Shown here: in pieces, positions 1 through 5,655 of the stretch
How the letters are laid out: every line of letters begins with the position of its first letter
Numbering within the stretch: position 1 is the first letter of the stretch
From: JAAXXJ01 sp964412455
GTDB taxonomy: Bacteria > Nitrospirota > UBA9217
Assembly: GCA_964412455.1 (NCBI GenBank)
Contig: CAYPOT010000150.1
Span: 1 to 5,785 of the forward strand
Direction: 5' to 3'
Length of the DNA stretch: 5,785 bases
Program-made: the position numbers and the translations under genes
Notes under the pieces: generated by a model
Seen by the model: only the letters and a program-made list of their open reading frames with translations
Databases searched by the model: none
Told to the model about the DNA's origin: nothing

Positions 1-9
1 GTCCAACCA

Positions 10-42
10 GCTTCTTTCTGAGCACTGCATTCAGAAAGAAGC
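10..42. repeat. Perfect 12-bp inverted repeat (hairpin)
   Basis: Bases 10-21 (GCTTCTTTCTGA) are the exact reverse complement of bases 31-42, leaving a 9-base loop. No run of T follows on either strand, so it is not a typical intrinsic terminator. It could be the end of a dispersed palindromic element or a 3' structure of a gene lying to the left of the window. A partial, diverged copy of its left side (GTCCAAC followed by GCTTCTTT) recurs at 3074-3088. Confidence 0.6.
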
Positions 43-90
43 CTAAACATTAGTTGCAAATCAAATTCTTCTCAAAATAGAAAGAATATT

Positions 91-181
91 TGCCGCAAAA
101 AAACGCAAGAGTCGCAAATAAGATCGGGATCCTTCGTGCTCTCGCTTAGAAGCGCCTGCTTTTGGTGGTGTCTTTGTGGCA
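91..181. repeat. Degenerate CGCAAA tandem repeat within an inverted-repeat segment
   Basis: Three CGCAA units start at 94, 104 and 113, a spacing of 10 and then 9 bases. The beginning of the run (TGCCGCAAA, 91-99) pairs with TTTGTGGCA at 173-181 with one G-T wobble, so the whole segment could fold into a long imperfect hairpin. A small palindrome (CGCTT AG AAGCG, 143-154) lies inside it. This looks like a decayed member of the period-9 CGCAAAG/CGCAGAG repeats that I recall from intergenic regions of many environmental bacteria; that family link is a recollection, not a search result. Confidence 0.4.
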
Positions 182-195
182 GCTTTGGTTCAGGC

Positions 196-224
196 TTGTC
201 CGGGTTTTGTATTAGTTACATAAA
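196..224 (+). promoter_or_regulatory. Possible sigma70-type promoter of the PH-like/antiporter operon
   Basis: TTGTCC (196-201) and CATAAA (219-224) are 17 bases apart, each matching four of six bases of the -35 and -10 consensus. Transcription would start near 231, leaving a short leader before the AGGAGG ribosome binding site at 247-252. An alternative pair, TTTTGT (205-210) and TAAACA (229-234), is about as good. The region is AT-rich and no better match was seen. Confidence 0.3.
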
Positions 225-257
225 GTCCTAAACATAACATCACTCCAGGAGGTATCA

Positions 258-1145
258 ATGAACACCACAGCATCATCCGCAGAGACCTTCGGCCTGCCGC
301 TCAACCAGGCCACCGCCTTTTCGAACCACAAGGGCGAATTCAAGGAGCGGCTCAAGAAAAAGCAGCTCAAGATGCTGGAGCCGTTCGCGCCGCTGCTCAA
401 ACAATTCCTGGAGCCCGGCGAGGAAATGCTGCTGGCGCTGCAGGGCTGCTCGCCCATGTCTTTCATGGAGCAGTTCACCGGTGGATGGATGGTCTACTAT
501 ATCAAGCGCTGCGTGCTGGTGGTGACGGACCGGCGCATCCTGCACTTCCCCACCAAGGGCAGCTACGTGCCCCGCCACTCCATCGCCCAGATCCGCTACG
601 GCGATGTGGACGAGATCAAACCGTCGACGTTCCTGAGCAGGAAGTTCTTGGTGAAGTACAAGAACGGAAAAAAGGAGACCTTTCTGCAAGTGAAGGACTC
701 TCCGAAGCTGAAGGCGGTCCTGAACGACGTCCGGATGACCGCGCAGCAGCCGACAACTTACGGCATCCGGCATCATCTCTGTCCCAAGTGCACGGCGCCG
801 CTGACGGTCGGGCAATACGTCTGCCCCTCATGCAAGCTGGAGTTCAAGAACGAGCAGAAGGCGCGGAACCTCTCGATCTTGCTCCCCGGGGGAGGGTATT
901 TCTACACCGGCCATCCGGTCATCGGCGTCGCCGACGCGATCGTCGAGACGGTGCTGATCGTCCTGATCGTCACGGGCGTGGTGAACCTGGTGACAGGCGC
1001 GGAGGAGAACGAAGTGGCGGTTGCCCAGGTGGTCATCTTCAGCATTGCTCTGTTCATAGAGAAGCTCTATACCGTTTTCCACGCGAAGCACTATGTGAAG
1101 GAATACCTCCCCGTGGACAAGGAGATCCAGCCGCTGCGGCGGTAG
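258..1145 (+). CDS. PH-like domain, zinc-ribbon and membrane protein of unknown function
   Basis: The protein has 295 residues. The start is well supported: AGGAGG at 247-252 lies 5 bases before the ATG. Residues about 50-160 look like a bacterial PH-type (YdjP/GRAM-like) fold, with the string VVTDRRILHF at 88-97, typical of that family, followed by alternating strands. Residues 175-192 form a zinc ribbon (CPKC and CPSC, cysteines 175, 178, 189, 192). After it comes LLPGGGYFYTGHPVIG (208-223), which resembles the glycine/tyrosine turn of TM2-type membrane proteins, then two hydrophobic stretches at about 224-247 and 253-276. There is no signal peptide; the first 50 residues are charged and Lys-rich. 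The PH and zinc parts therefore probably sit in the cytoplasm, anchored by the C-terminus. The gene is 21 bases upstream of the antiporter on the same strand, so the two are likely co-transcribed. No enzymatic motif is visible. A role as a membrane scaffold or as a partner of the antiporter is only inference. Confidence 0.88.
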   Translation: MNTTASSAETFGLPLNQATAFSNHKGEFKERLKKKQLKMLEPFAPLLKQFLEPGEEMLLALQGCSPMSFMEQFTGGWMVYYIKRCVLVVTDRRILHFPTKGSYVPRHSIAQIRYGDVDEIKPSTFLSRKFLVKYKNGKKETFLQVKDSPKLKAVLNDVRMTAQQPTTYGIRHHLCPKCTAPLTVGQYVCPSCKLEFKNEQKARNLSILLPGGGYFYTGHPVIGVADAIVETVLIVLIVTGVVNLVTGAEENEVAVAQVVIFSIALFIEKLYTVFHAKHYVKEYLPVDKEIQPLRR

Positions 1146-1166
1146 CGGGACCAAAGGCCTAAACAT

Positions 1167-2411
1167 ATGAACCTGTTCACGATCATCGCGGTCCTGTTGA
1201 CCCTCTCGGCGGCCTTCGGCTACCTGAACCATAAGTACATCAAGCTGCCCGTAACGATCGGGACCATGCTCATTTCCATGGTCATGTCCGTCGGCATGGT
1301 CGTTCTCGGCCATACGGGAAAGCTCGGGCTGGGCATCGAGGAACAGTGGCTGGCGCTGGTCCGGAGCATCGATTTTGACAAGACGCTTCTTGTCGGCATG
1401 CTGGGCTTCCTCCTTTTCGCCGGCGCCCTTGAGGTCGATCTCAACGAGCTGCTGCACCGCAAGTGGGAGGTCCTCCTGCTGGCCACGGCGGGCACCGCAC
1501 TGTCCACGGTGCTGGTGGGGGGCGCCGCCTACGGCATCGTCCGGTGGCTGGGGTTGGACATCGACCTTCTGCACTGCATGATCTTCGGGGCACTGATCTC
1601 TCCCACCGACCCCATCGCCGTGCTCGGCATCATGCGCGCGTCAGGCGTCCCGAAAGGCCTGGAAACGCTCATCTCCGGCGAGTCGCTGTTCAATGACGGC
1701 GTGGGCGTTGTCCTGTTCCTCACCCTCGTGGGTGCGGCAACCAGCGGGGCCGATGTCTCGTTCGGCGGGGGCGCCGCGGCTTTCCTGCTGGAGTTCGGCG
1801 GAGGAGCGCTGCTCGGTCTCGCCCTGGGCTGGGTCGCTTTTCTTGTCCTCCGGAGCATCGATGATTACCATGTGGAGGTCCTCGTTACGCTTTCGCTCGT
1901 GACCGGGGGGTACTCACTGGCGGCAGCGCTTCACACGTCGGGTCCCATCGCCATGGTCGTGGCAGGCCTCCTGATCGGCAACCACGGACGGAGCTTCGCC
2001 ATGTCCGAACGGACGCGGTATCACCTCGACACGTTCTGGGAACTGGTCGACCAGATCCTGAACTCCCTTCTCTTCGTCCTGATCGGCCTTGAATTGCTCG
2101 TCATCAGGCTGTCGATGCCCGCCGTTGCCGCCGGGCTGCTGGCCATCCCCGCGATCCTTGTCGCGCGCTTCGTTGCCGTCGGCATCCCGATCTCCCTCCT
2201 GCCGTCGCGGGACCGGTACGGCGGACGCGCCCTGGCCATCATGACCTGGGGAGGCCTGCGGGGAGGGATCTCCGTGGCCCTTGCCCTTTCGCTCCCCCGC
2301 GGTCCCGAGCGCGATACGCTCATTGCAATGACGTACACGGTGGTGGTCTTCTCCATCCTTGTCCAGGGATTGACCGTCAAACGCCTCTCCGCCCTGTCCG
2401 GGCCGAAGTAG
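1167..2411 (+). CDS. CPA1-family sodium (cation)/proton antiporter, NhaP-like
   Basis: This 414-residue, strongly hydrophobic protein looks like a complete Na_H_Exchanger domain with roughly 11-13 membrane helices and no cytoplasmic regulatory tail. Diagnostic motifs are SPTDPIAV (145-152, with the TDP motif of the unwound helix), GESLFNDGVG (171-180, with the Asn176-Asp177 pair expected of electroneutral CPA1 exchangers), the amphipathic stretch from WELVDQ (291-296) to LIGLE (305-309), Arg334 in a late helix, and GGLRGG (362-367). Members of this family exchange cytoplasmic Na+ (or K+/Li+) for protons across the inner membrane and serve pH and salt homeostasis. The ion cannot be fixed from sequence alone. 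The ATG at 1167 follows AAAGG (1153-1157) at a spacing of 9. It is the second gene of a probable two-gene operon with the PH-like/zinc-ribbon protein. No convincing terminator follows the stop codon. Confidence 0.95.
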   Translation: MNLFTIIAVLLTLSAAFGYLNHKYIKLPVTIGTMLISMVMSVGMVVLGHTGKLGLGIEEQWLALVRSIDFDKTLLVGMLGFLLFAGALEVDLNELLHRKWEVLLLATAGTALSTVLVGGAAYGIVRWLGLDIDLLHCMIFGALISPTDPIAVLGIMRASGVPKGLETLISGESLFNDGVGVVLFLTLVGAATSGADVSFGGGAAAFLLEFGGGALLGLALGWVAFLVLRSIDDYHVEVLVTLSLVTGGYSLAAALHTSGPIAMVVAGLLIGNHGRSFAMSERTRYHLDTFWELVDQILNSLLFVLIGLELLVIRLSMPAVAAGLLAIPAILVARFVAVGIPISLLPSRDRYGGRALAIMTWGGLRGGISVALALSLPRGPERDTLIAMTYTVVVFSILVQGLTVKRLSALSGPK

Positions 2412-2485
2412 GGGTCGGATCCGCACGCCCTTTTCCTTGTCCTGCTGCCCAGTGACGACACTAAGTACCGTCTTGAAATGTGAAT

Positions 2486-2544
2486 CCGGGAGCGAACGTA
2501 TTACCCGTGGCTTGCCGCGGGGAGCTTCAATTTACGCTCTCCGG
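2486..2544. repeat. Compound palindrome: CCCG-rich hairpin inside a 9-bp outer stem
   Basis: The inner hairpin pairs 2504-2510 (CCCGTGG) with 2515-2521 (CCGCGGG) around a CTTG loop, with one T-G wobble. An outer stem pairs CCGG and GAGCG (2486-2494) with CGCTC and CCGG (2535-2544), interrupted only by an unpaired T at 2540. The inner core followed by AGCTTCAATTT resembles a palindrome I recall as repeated in Deltaproteobacteria-like genomes, of the REP type sometimes mobilised by RAYT (Y1) transposases. No such transposase is in the window, and the family assignment is inference. Confidence 0.5.
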
Positions 2545-2628
2545 TATGGCCCCTTTCCCCGGTGTAGGAACGAACTCGTTCAAATCTGCTACTAATTGCA
2601 CTACCCTGAAAATACCCCATCGAGATGA

Positions 2629-2657
2629 TTGCCTTCGCCCTCGACTTAATCTACAAT
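2629..2657 (+). promoter_or_regulatory. Sigma70-like promoter upstream of the small zinc-ribbon gene
   Basis: TTGCCT (2629-2634) and TACAAT (2652-2657) are separated by exactly 17 bases. They match four and five of the six consensus bases. Transcription would begin near 2664, giving a leader of about 38 bases to the mini-ORF ATG at 2702 and 55 bases to the zinc-ribbon ATG at 2719. This is the best plain -35/-10 pair I found in the window. Confidence 0.45.
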
Positions 2658-2701
2658 TAGCCCTCCTTCGTGCAGAGATGGTCTGCGGGAAAGGACGGAG
2701 C

Positions 2702-2719
2702 ATGACAGAGCAGTATTAA
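2702..2719 (+). promoter_or_regulatory. Possible five-codon leader ORF overlapping the zinc-ribbon start
   Basis: ATG at 2702 follows AAAGGA (2690-2695) with 6 bases between, a good ribosome binding site. It encodes only MTEQY and stops at TAA 2717-2719. The last A of that stop is the first base of the zinc-ribbon ATG, so the junction reads TAATG. Since the ATG at 2719 has no good site of its own, ribosomes finishing the mini-ORF could restart there. Chance occurrence of so short an ORF cannot be excluded. Confidence 0.3.
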
Positions 2720-2997
2720 TGGGATTGCCATGCCGATCATCGGCTCAAGCCATCTCGCAGAAGGAACGCCTGGACTTTATCGTTTTCGAGCAAATGGGGG
2801 AGGGCCGGAAGAACGTGACGTCACCGTGCTGGAACTGTATGAGCGAAGGCAGGAAGGTGCGATCTCTGCGCACGGGGATCGTTTATTGCGCCGAATGCGG
2901 CATGTCAATGGACGGCCTGGGCGCGGTCACCAATTTCAGCGTGCTGGATATAGAGTTCGTCGACAGGGACGATGACGAAGCCGAACCGTCATCGTAG
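2719..2997 (+). CDS. Small zinc-ribbon protein, hypothetical
   Basis: The reading frame gives 92 residues. Two cysteine pairs, CWNC (37-40) and CAEC (57-60), are separated by 16 residues, the pattern of a four-cysteine zinc ribbon. The tail is acidic (DRDDDEAE, 82-89). Codons from about 2794 onward end mostly in G or C, as in the other genes here. The start is uncertain. ATG 2719 has no good ribosome binding site but overlaps the mini-ORF stop as TAATG. ATG 2794 (67 residues) and GTG 2815 (60 residues, with GGAGGG at 2799-2804 about 10 bases upstream) keep the whole zinc ribbon, and the first 25 residues show no recognisable feature. I do not recognise the family. Small zinc ribbons often bind nucleic acids or proteins, but no function can be assigned. 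It is preceded by its own promoter candidate and is not obviously in an operon with either neighbour. Confidence 0.6.
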   Translation: MGLPCRSSAQAISQKERLDFIVFEQMGEGRKNVTSPCWNCMSEGRKVRSLRTGIVYCAECGMSMDGLGAVTNFSVLDIEFVDRDDDEAEPSS

Positions 2998-3134
2998 GCG
3001 TTCAACCCGAGGGACGTCGTTGCGCCCGTTGCGTAAGTTAATTGCGCAGCTATCTGAGTCTCTAGTGTAGTGCGTCCAACGCTTCTTTGCTTAAGCAGAC
3101 TCTTTTCTTGCAAGAGGGGTTTTGCAGTCCTTCC

Positions 3135-3184
3135 CGAGCATTAGGCTCGAACCACCTCCCCAACCCCTCCTTGGCAAGGAGGGG
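3135..3184. repeat. Dispersed-type palindrome CCCCTCCTTG-G-CAAGGAGGGG with a neighbouring hairpin
   Basis: Bases 3164-3173 and 3175-3184 are perfect 10-base inverted copies around a single G at 3174; as a hairpin this gives about 8-9 pairs with a short loop. Just upstream CGAGC (3135-3139) pairs with GCTCG (3145-3149). The context ACCTCCCCAACCCCTCCTTG is, from memory, a very common intergenic repeat in unrelated environmental bacteria. It is followed by GCAGTAAG rather than T residues, so it is not a standard terminator. Confidence 0.55.
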
Positions 3185-3253
3185 CAGTAAGAGGCCCTCA
3201 TCCAATCGCCATTTCACCTTTTGCCACGGCATCCTCCTTTTCTATTTTTCCTT

Positions 3254-3287
3254 TTGTGATGATTTCGTGATATTTTTCCGGTACACT
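3254..3287 (+). promoter_or_regulatory. Tandem 11-bp direct-repeat operator (PhoB-box layout) with -10 box
   Basis: TTGTGAT (3254-3260) and TCGTGAT (3265-3271) are seven-base direct repeats separated by four bases, so the GTGAT cores are exactly 11 bp apart. The second 11-bp unit ends at 3275, and six bases later comes TACACT (3282-3287), a -10-like hexamer with no -35 box in front. This is the arrangement of PhoB-activated promoters such as E. coli phoA, where a 22-bp box replaces the -35. The core here is GTGA rather than the E. coli TGTCA. The site lies 54 to 21 bases before the response regulator start, suggesting autoregulation. A related site lies at 5570-5614. Confidence 0.55.
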
Positions 3288-3307
3288 TACGATGAAAGGG
3301 CGCGCAC

Positions 3308-4027
3308 GTGAAGAAACGGATACTGATCATCGAAGACAACGCCGACCTGGCCAAGCTCCTGTCCATGCACCTCCGGGACCTGTCGTACGACGTGGACACG
3401 GCGCCGGACGGGCCGGCGGGGCTCGCGCAGGCGGGCAGGGCCGCCTACGACCTCATCATCCTGGACCTCATGCTGCCGGGCATGGACGGCATCGAGGTAT
3501 GCCGCCGCATCCGGGAGCGGCCGCCCTATGTGCCGATCGTGATGCTGACCTCGCGCTCTTCCGAGACGGACCGCGTGGTGGGGCTGGAGGTGGGGGCGGA
3601 CGACTACGTCACGAAACCCTTCAGCATCCGGGAGCTGCTCGCCCGGGTGAAGGCGATCTTCCGCCGCATCGAGCAGACCGGCAAGACGGACAGGCCCGCC
3701 GCCGGACGGATCGAAGCAGGGGGCCTGCTGATCGACCCGGAGCGGCGCGCGGTCACCCTGAACGGCGCCGCCGTGGAGCTTACGGCCAAGGAGTTCGACC
3801 TGCTGCACTACTTCGCCGGCCGCCCCGGCCGGGTCTTCACCCGCTCACAGCTGCTCGACGCGGTCTGGGGCTACAGCCACGAAGGCTACGAGCATACGGT
3901 GAACTCACATATCAACCGCCTGCGCGCCAAGATCGAGAAGGACTCCGCACGTCCCCGCTACGTGCTGACGGTCTGGGGCGTGGGGTACAAGTTCGCCGAA
4001 GGTGACATCCCGAAGGAGGAGGCCTGA
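3308..4027 (+). CDS. OmpR/PhoB-family response regulator
   Basis: This is a full-length 239-residue DNA-binding response regulator. The receiver domain covers about residues 3-117: acidic pair Glu9-Asp10, phosphoacceptor Asp53 in ILDLMLPGMDG, Thr81 and Lys103 (TKPF). After a linker, the winged-helix DNA-binding domain covers about 135-232, with LTAKEFDLL, the recognition-helix region HTVNSHINRLRAKIE and the C-terminal hairpin WGVGYKF. Phosphorylation by the adjacent kinase should drive dimerisation and binding to tandem 11-bp direct repeats, which are indeed present upstream (3254-3271). The GTG start at 3308 is chosen because the receiver begins at once (KKRILIIEDN) and AAAGGG (3295-3300) lies 7 bases upstream. 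The stop codon overlaps the kinase start by one base (TGATG), indicating translational coupling. The stimulus is unknown; PhoB/PhoP is possible from operator layout, but other OmpR-type regulators fit the protein equally well. Confidence 0.96.
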   Translation: MKKRILIIEDNADLAKLLSMHLRDLSYDVDTAPDGPAGLAQAGRAAYDLIILDLMLPGMDGIEVCRRIRERPPYVPIVMLTSRSSETDRVVGLEVGADDYVTKPFSIRELLARVKAIFRRIEQTGKTDRPAAGRIEAGGLLIDPERRAVTLNGAAVELTAKEFDLLHYFAGRPGRVFTRSQLLDAVWGYSHEGYEHTVNSHINRLRAKIEKDSARPRYVLTVWGVGYKFAEGDIPKEEA

Positions 4028-5526
4028 TGTTCCGTTCTCTCTACGCGAAACTGGCCTTCGCGCTGCTTGGGCTGCTCGCCCTGGTGGGCGGCCTGCTGGT
4101 GGTCGTGAGCGTCACCTCCACGGAGCTGTATCAGCAGGAGGCGAACCAGAAACTGAACCGCACGCTGGCCGAGCTGATCGTGTCGCAGAAGGACCTGATG
4201 CGGGACGGCACGGTGAACGGCGCGGCGGTGAAAGATATATTCTCCATGCTGATGACGGTCAACCCGTCCATCGAGGTCTACCTCCTCGATGGACGGGGGT
4301 CGGTCCTCTCCTACTCGGCCGAGCCGGGCAGGGTGAAACGCATGGCCGTGGACCTCGGCCCGGTCTCGACCTTCCTCGCGGGGAAACAGGCCTACCCCAT
4401 CGTGGGCGATGACCCGCGTTCCCTGAGCGGACGAAAGATCTTCACCGCTGCGCGCATCCCGCGGAACGGGCCGCTAGAAGGCTACCTCTATGTGATCCTG
4501 GGCGGCGAGTCCTACGACACGGTGGTCGAGAAACTGCAGGGGAGTTACATCCTGCGCCTGAGCCTCTGGGTCACCGTGGTGAGCCTTCTCGTTGCGGCCG
4601 GCGCGGGGCTTGTCCTGTTCGCCTACCTGACCCGCAGGCTCCGGCGGCTCGCCGCGGCCATGAGCGCCTATGCACAGGGGACGGCCTTCGCAGGGCTCGA
4701 TCTCCCGCGAGTTGTGCAAGACCCTTCCGATGAGATCGGCCGGCTGACGGCGACCTTCGGTCTCATGGCCGGACGCATCGAGCAGCAGGTGGCGTCCCTC
4801 AGGAACACCGATGCCCTGCGGCGGGAATTGATCGCCGGCGTGTCCCACGACCTCCGCACGCCTTTGGCAACGCTCCAGGGCTATATCGAAACGCTGCTGA
4901 TGCGCGACAGCGTCCTTTCGAACGAGGAGCGGCGGCAGTACCTCGAGATCGCCATCCGGCACTGTGTCCATCTCACCAAACTGGTGGCAGGCCTTTTCGA
5001 CCTGGCCAAGCTGGAGACCGGCGCAATGGCCATCCACCGGGAGCCCTTCAGCATCGGCGAGCTCGTCCAGGACGTGGTGCAGAAGTTCCAGCTGGCCGGC
5101 CGGGAGCGTGACATCCGGGTCACGACGAACGCCGACGGCGCCGTCCCCTTCGTATCCGCCGATATCGCGCTCATCGAGCGGGTCCTCGAGAACCTCATCG
5201 AGAATGCGGTCCGCTATACGCCGCAGGGCGGCGTCGTGACCGTTCTGCTGCGGCCAGGCGAGCAGGCGGTCGATGTCACCGTGTCCGACACGGGGACGGG
5301 CATCCCGCCCGGGGACCTGCCGCATGTCTTCGACCGGTACTACCGCGGCGACCGGAGCCGTCAGGACCGGACCGGCCATGCCGGGCTGGGTCTTGCCATC
5401 GTGCGGAAGATCCTCGACCTGCACGGCGTCGAAATCACGGTTGCCAGCGAAGTGAGCATAGGAACGTCCTTCGCCTTCGGTCTTCCCGTCCATCCGCCCC
5501 AACAAGAGTCAATGCTTCCGCGCTGA
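4027..5526 (+). CDS. Membrane sensor histidine kinase, HAMP type
   Basis: This 499-residue protein is the partner of the preceding regulator. The order is: membrane helix (about 9-30), an extracytoplasmic sensor region of about 140 residues (31-172), a second helix (about 175-200), a HAMP linker (about 200-255), and a HisKA dimerisation domain with phospho-acceptor His274 in SHDLRTPL. The ATPase domain follows with the N box (NLIENAVRYTPQG, Asn389 and Asn393), G1 (DTGTGIP, 421-427), F box (VFDRYYRGD) and G2 (GHAGLGLAIV, 450-459). All catalytic motifs are intact. There is no cytoplasmic PAS domain, which many PhoR proteins have, so a PhoR label is not secure. The sensor region has no motif I can name, though its size fits a PDC/CACHE-like fold. 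AAGGAGGAGG (4013-4022) lies just before the ATG, inside the regulator's last codons. No terminator is evident after the stop. Confidence 0.96.
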   Translation: MFRSLYAKLAFALLGLLALVGGLLVVVSVTSTELYQQEANQKLNRTLAELIVSQKDLMRDGTVNGAAVKDIFSMLMTVNPSIEVYLLDGRGSVLSYSAEPGRVKRMAVDLGPVSTFLAGKQAYPIVGDDPRSLSGRKIFTAARIPRNGPLEGYLYVILGGESYDTVVEKLQGSYILRLSLWVTVVSLLVAAGAGLVLFAYLTRRLRRLAAAMSAYAQGTAFAGLDLPRVVQDPSDEIGRLTATFGLMAGRIEQQVASLRNTDALRRELIAGVSHDLRTPLATLQGYIETLLMRDSVLSNEERRQYLEIAIRHCVHLTKLVAGLFDLAKLETGAMAIHREPFSIGELVQDVVQKFQLAGRERDIRVTTNADGAVPFVSADIALIERVLENLIENAVRYTPQGGVVTVLLRPGEQAVDVTVSDTGTGIPPGDLPHVFDRYYRGDRSRQDRTGHAGLGLAIVRKILDLHGVEITVASEVSIGTSFAFGLPVHPPQQESMLPR

Positions 5527-5569
5527 CCTCCAGTCGTTGCCGATCTCAGGATCGACCTCTGTTACAGAA

Positions 5570-5614
5570 AAGTGATCATTTCGTGACCCTGCCGTGAACC
5601 CTGGGAAGTATGCT
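5570..5614 (+). promoter_or_regulatory. Three-unit 11-bp direct-repeat operator with -10 box, downstream of the kinase
   Basis: AAGTGAT (5570-5576), TCGTGAC (5581-5587) and CCGTGAA (5592-5598) place GTGA at 5572, 5583 and 5594, an exact 11-bp period. The last unit ends at 5602, and after six bases comes TATGCT (5609-5614), a -10-like hexamer within GTATGCTTAC. The regulator promoter has GTACACTTAC at the same distance. Bases 5572-5586 match 3256-3270 at 14 of 15 positions. It probably drives a transcript starting near 5621 toward a gene beyond the right edge. Confidence 0.52.
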
Positions 5615-5628
5615 TACTCCAGAACGAT

Positions 5629-5655
5629 GGAGGAGGGCGGCCACTGACCTCCTCC
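5629..5655 (+). other. 8-bp hairpin at the predicted 5' end of the outgoing transcript
   Basis: GGAGGAGG (5629-5636) pairs perfectly with CCTCCTCC (5648-5655) around an 11-base loop. It would begin about eight bases after the predicted transcription start near 5621. The left arm looks like a ribosome binding site, but no supportable start codon follows it. No T run follows, so it is not an intrinsic terminator; it may protect the 5' end or be part of a small RNA. Confidence 0.4.

Larger units (their letters stand above)
2412..2718. other. Intergenic region after the antiporter, no supportable long gene
   Basis: An open frame from GTG 2480 crosses this region, but it has no ribosome binding site, no recognisable domain and lower GC than its neighbours, and it runs through the palindrome at 2486-2544; I do not call it a gene. 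The region holds that compound palindrome, a small inverted repeat (GAACGA AC TCGTTC, 2568-2581), a promoter candidate at 2629-2657 and a five-codon mini-ORF at 2702-2719. Confidence 0.6.
2998..3307. other. Intergenic region before the two-component operon
   Basis: No gene is supported here; short frames across it lack ribosome binding sites and recognisable content. The left part holds two close copies of CGTTGCG and a diverged copy of the left-end motif (GTCCAAC plus GCTTCTTT, 3074-3088). The middle holds two neighbouring hairpins (3135-3149 and 3164-3184). The right end, from about 3230, turns AT-rich and contains the operator and promoter of the response regulator. Confidence 0.6.

Noticed and set aside
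1..60. Integron attC-like site (GTCCAAC fits RYYYAAC, with an inverted repeat next to it)
   Set aside because: No matching GTTRRRY partner was found at the other side, the stem lacks the usual attC spacing, and no integron integrase or cassette structure is present.
2411..2440. Possible intrinsic terminator after the antiporter (GGGG ... GCCC followed by TTTTCCTT)
   Set aside because: Only about four pairs can form, one of them a wobble, around a long loop, so the stem is too weak to call.
2480..2719. 79-codon open frame from GTG in the gap after the antiporter
   Set aside because: No ribosome binding site, no recognisable domain, base composition unlike the neighbouring genes, and it reads through the compound palindrome. 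Its final codons are simply the mini-ORF.
2815..2824. Perfect palindrome GTGACGTCAC
   Set aside because: It lies inside the zinc-ribbon coding region and is short enough to arise by chance; no second copy was noticed.
3100..3123. Possible intrinsic terminator after the zinc-ribbon gene (CTCTT/AAGAG followed by GGGTTTT)
   Set aside because: Five-base stem with a G run before a short T run, and an alternative fold mostly of wobble pairs; about 100 bases past the stop codon. Not convincing.
3129..3165. tRNA-like T-arm on the minus strand (GGTTCGAGCC)
   Set aside because: No acceptor, D or anticodon stems can be fitted around it.
3292..4005. Long open frame overlapping the response regulator in another phase
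   Set aside because: Its translation is Arg/Gly/Pro-rich without domains, while the frame from 3308 encodes an intact receiver and winged-helix protein; it is a product of high GC content.
4474..5505. 343-codon minus-strand open frame opposite the kinase
   Set aside because: It is antisense to a complete histidine kinase, with no recognisable domain; typical shadow frame in GC-rich DNA.
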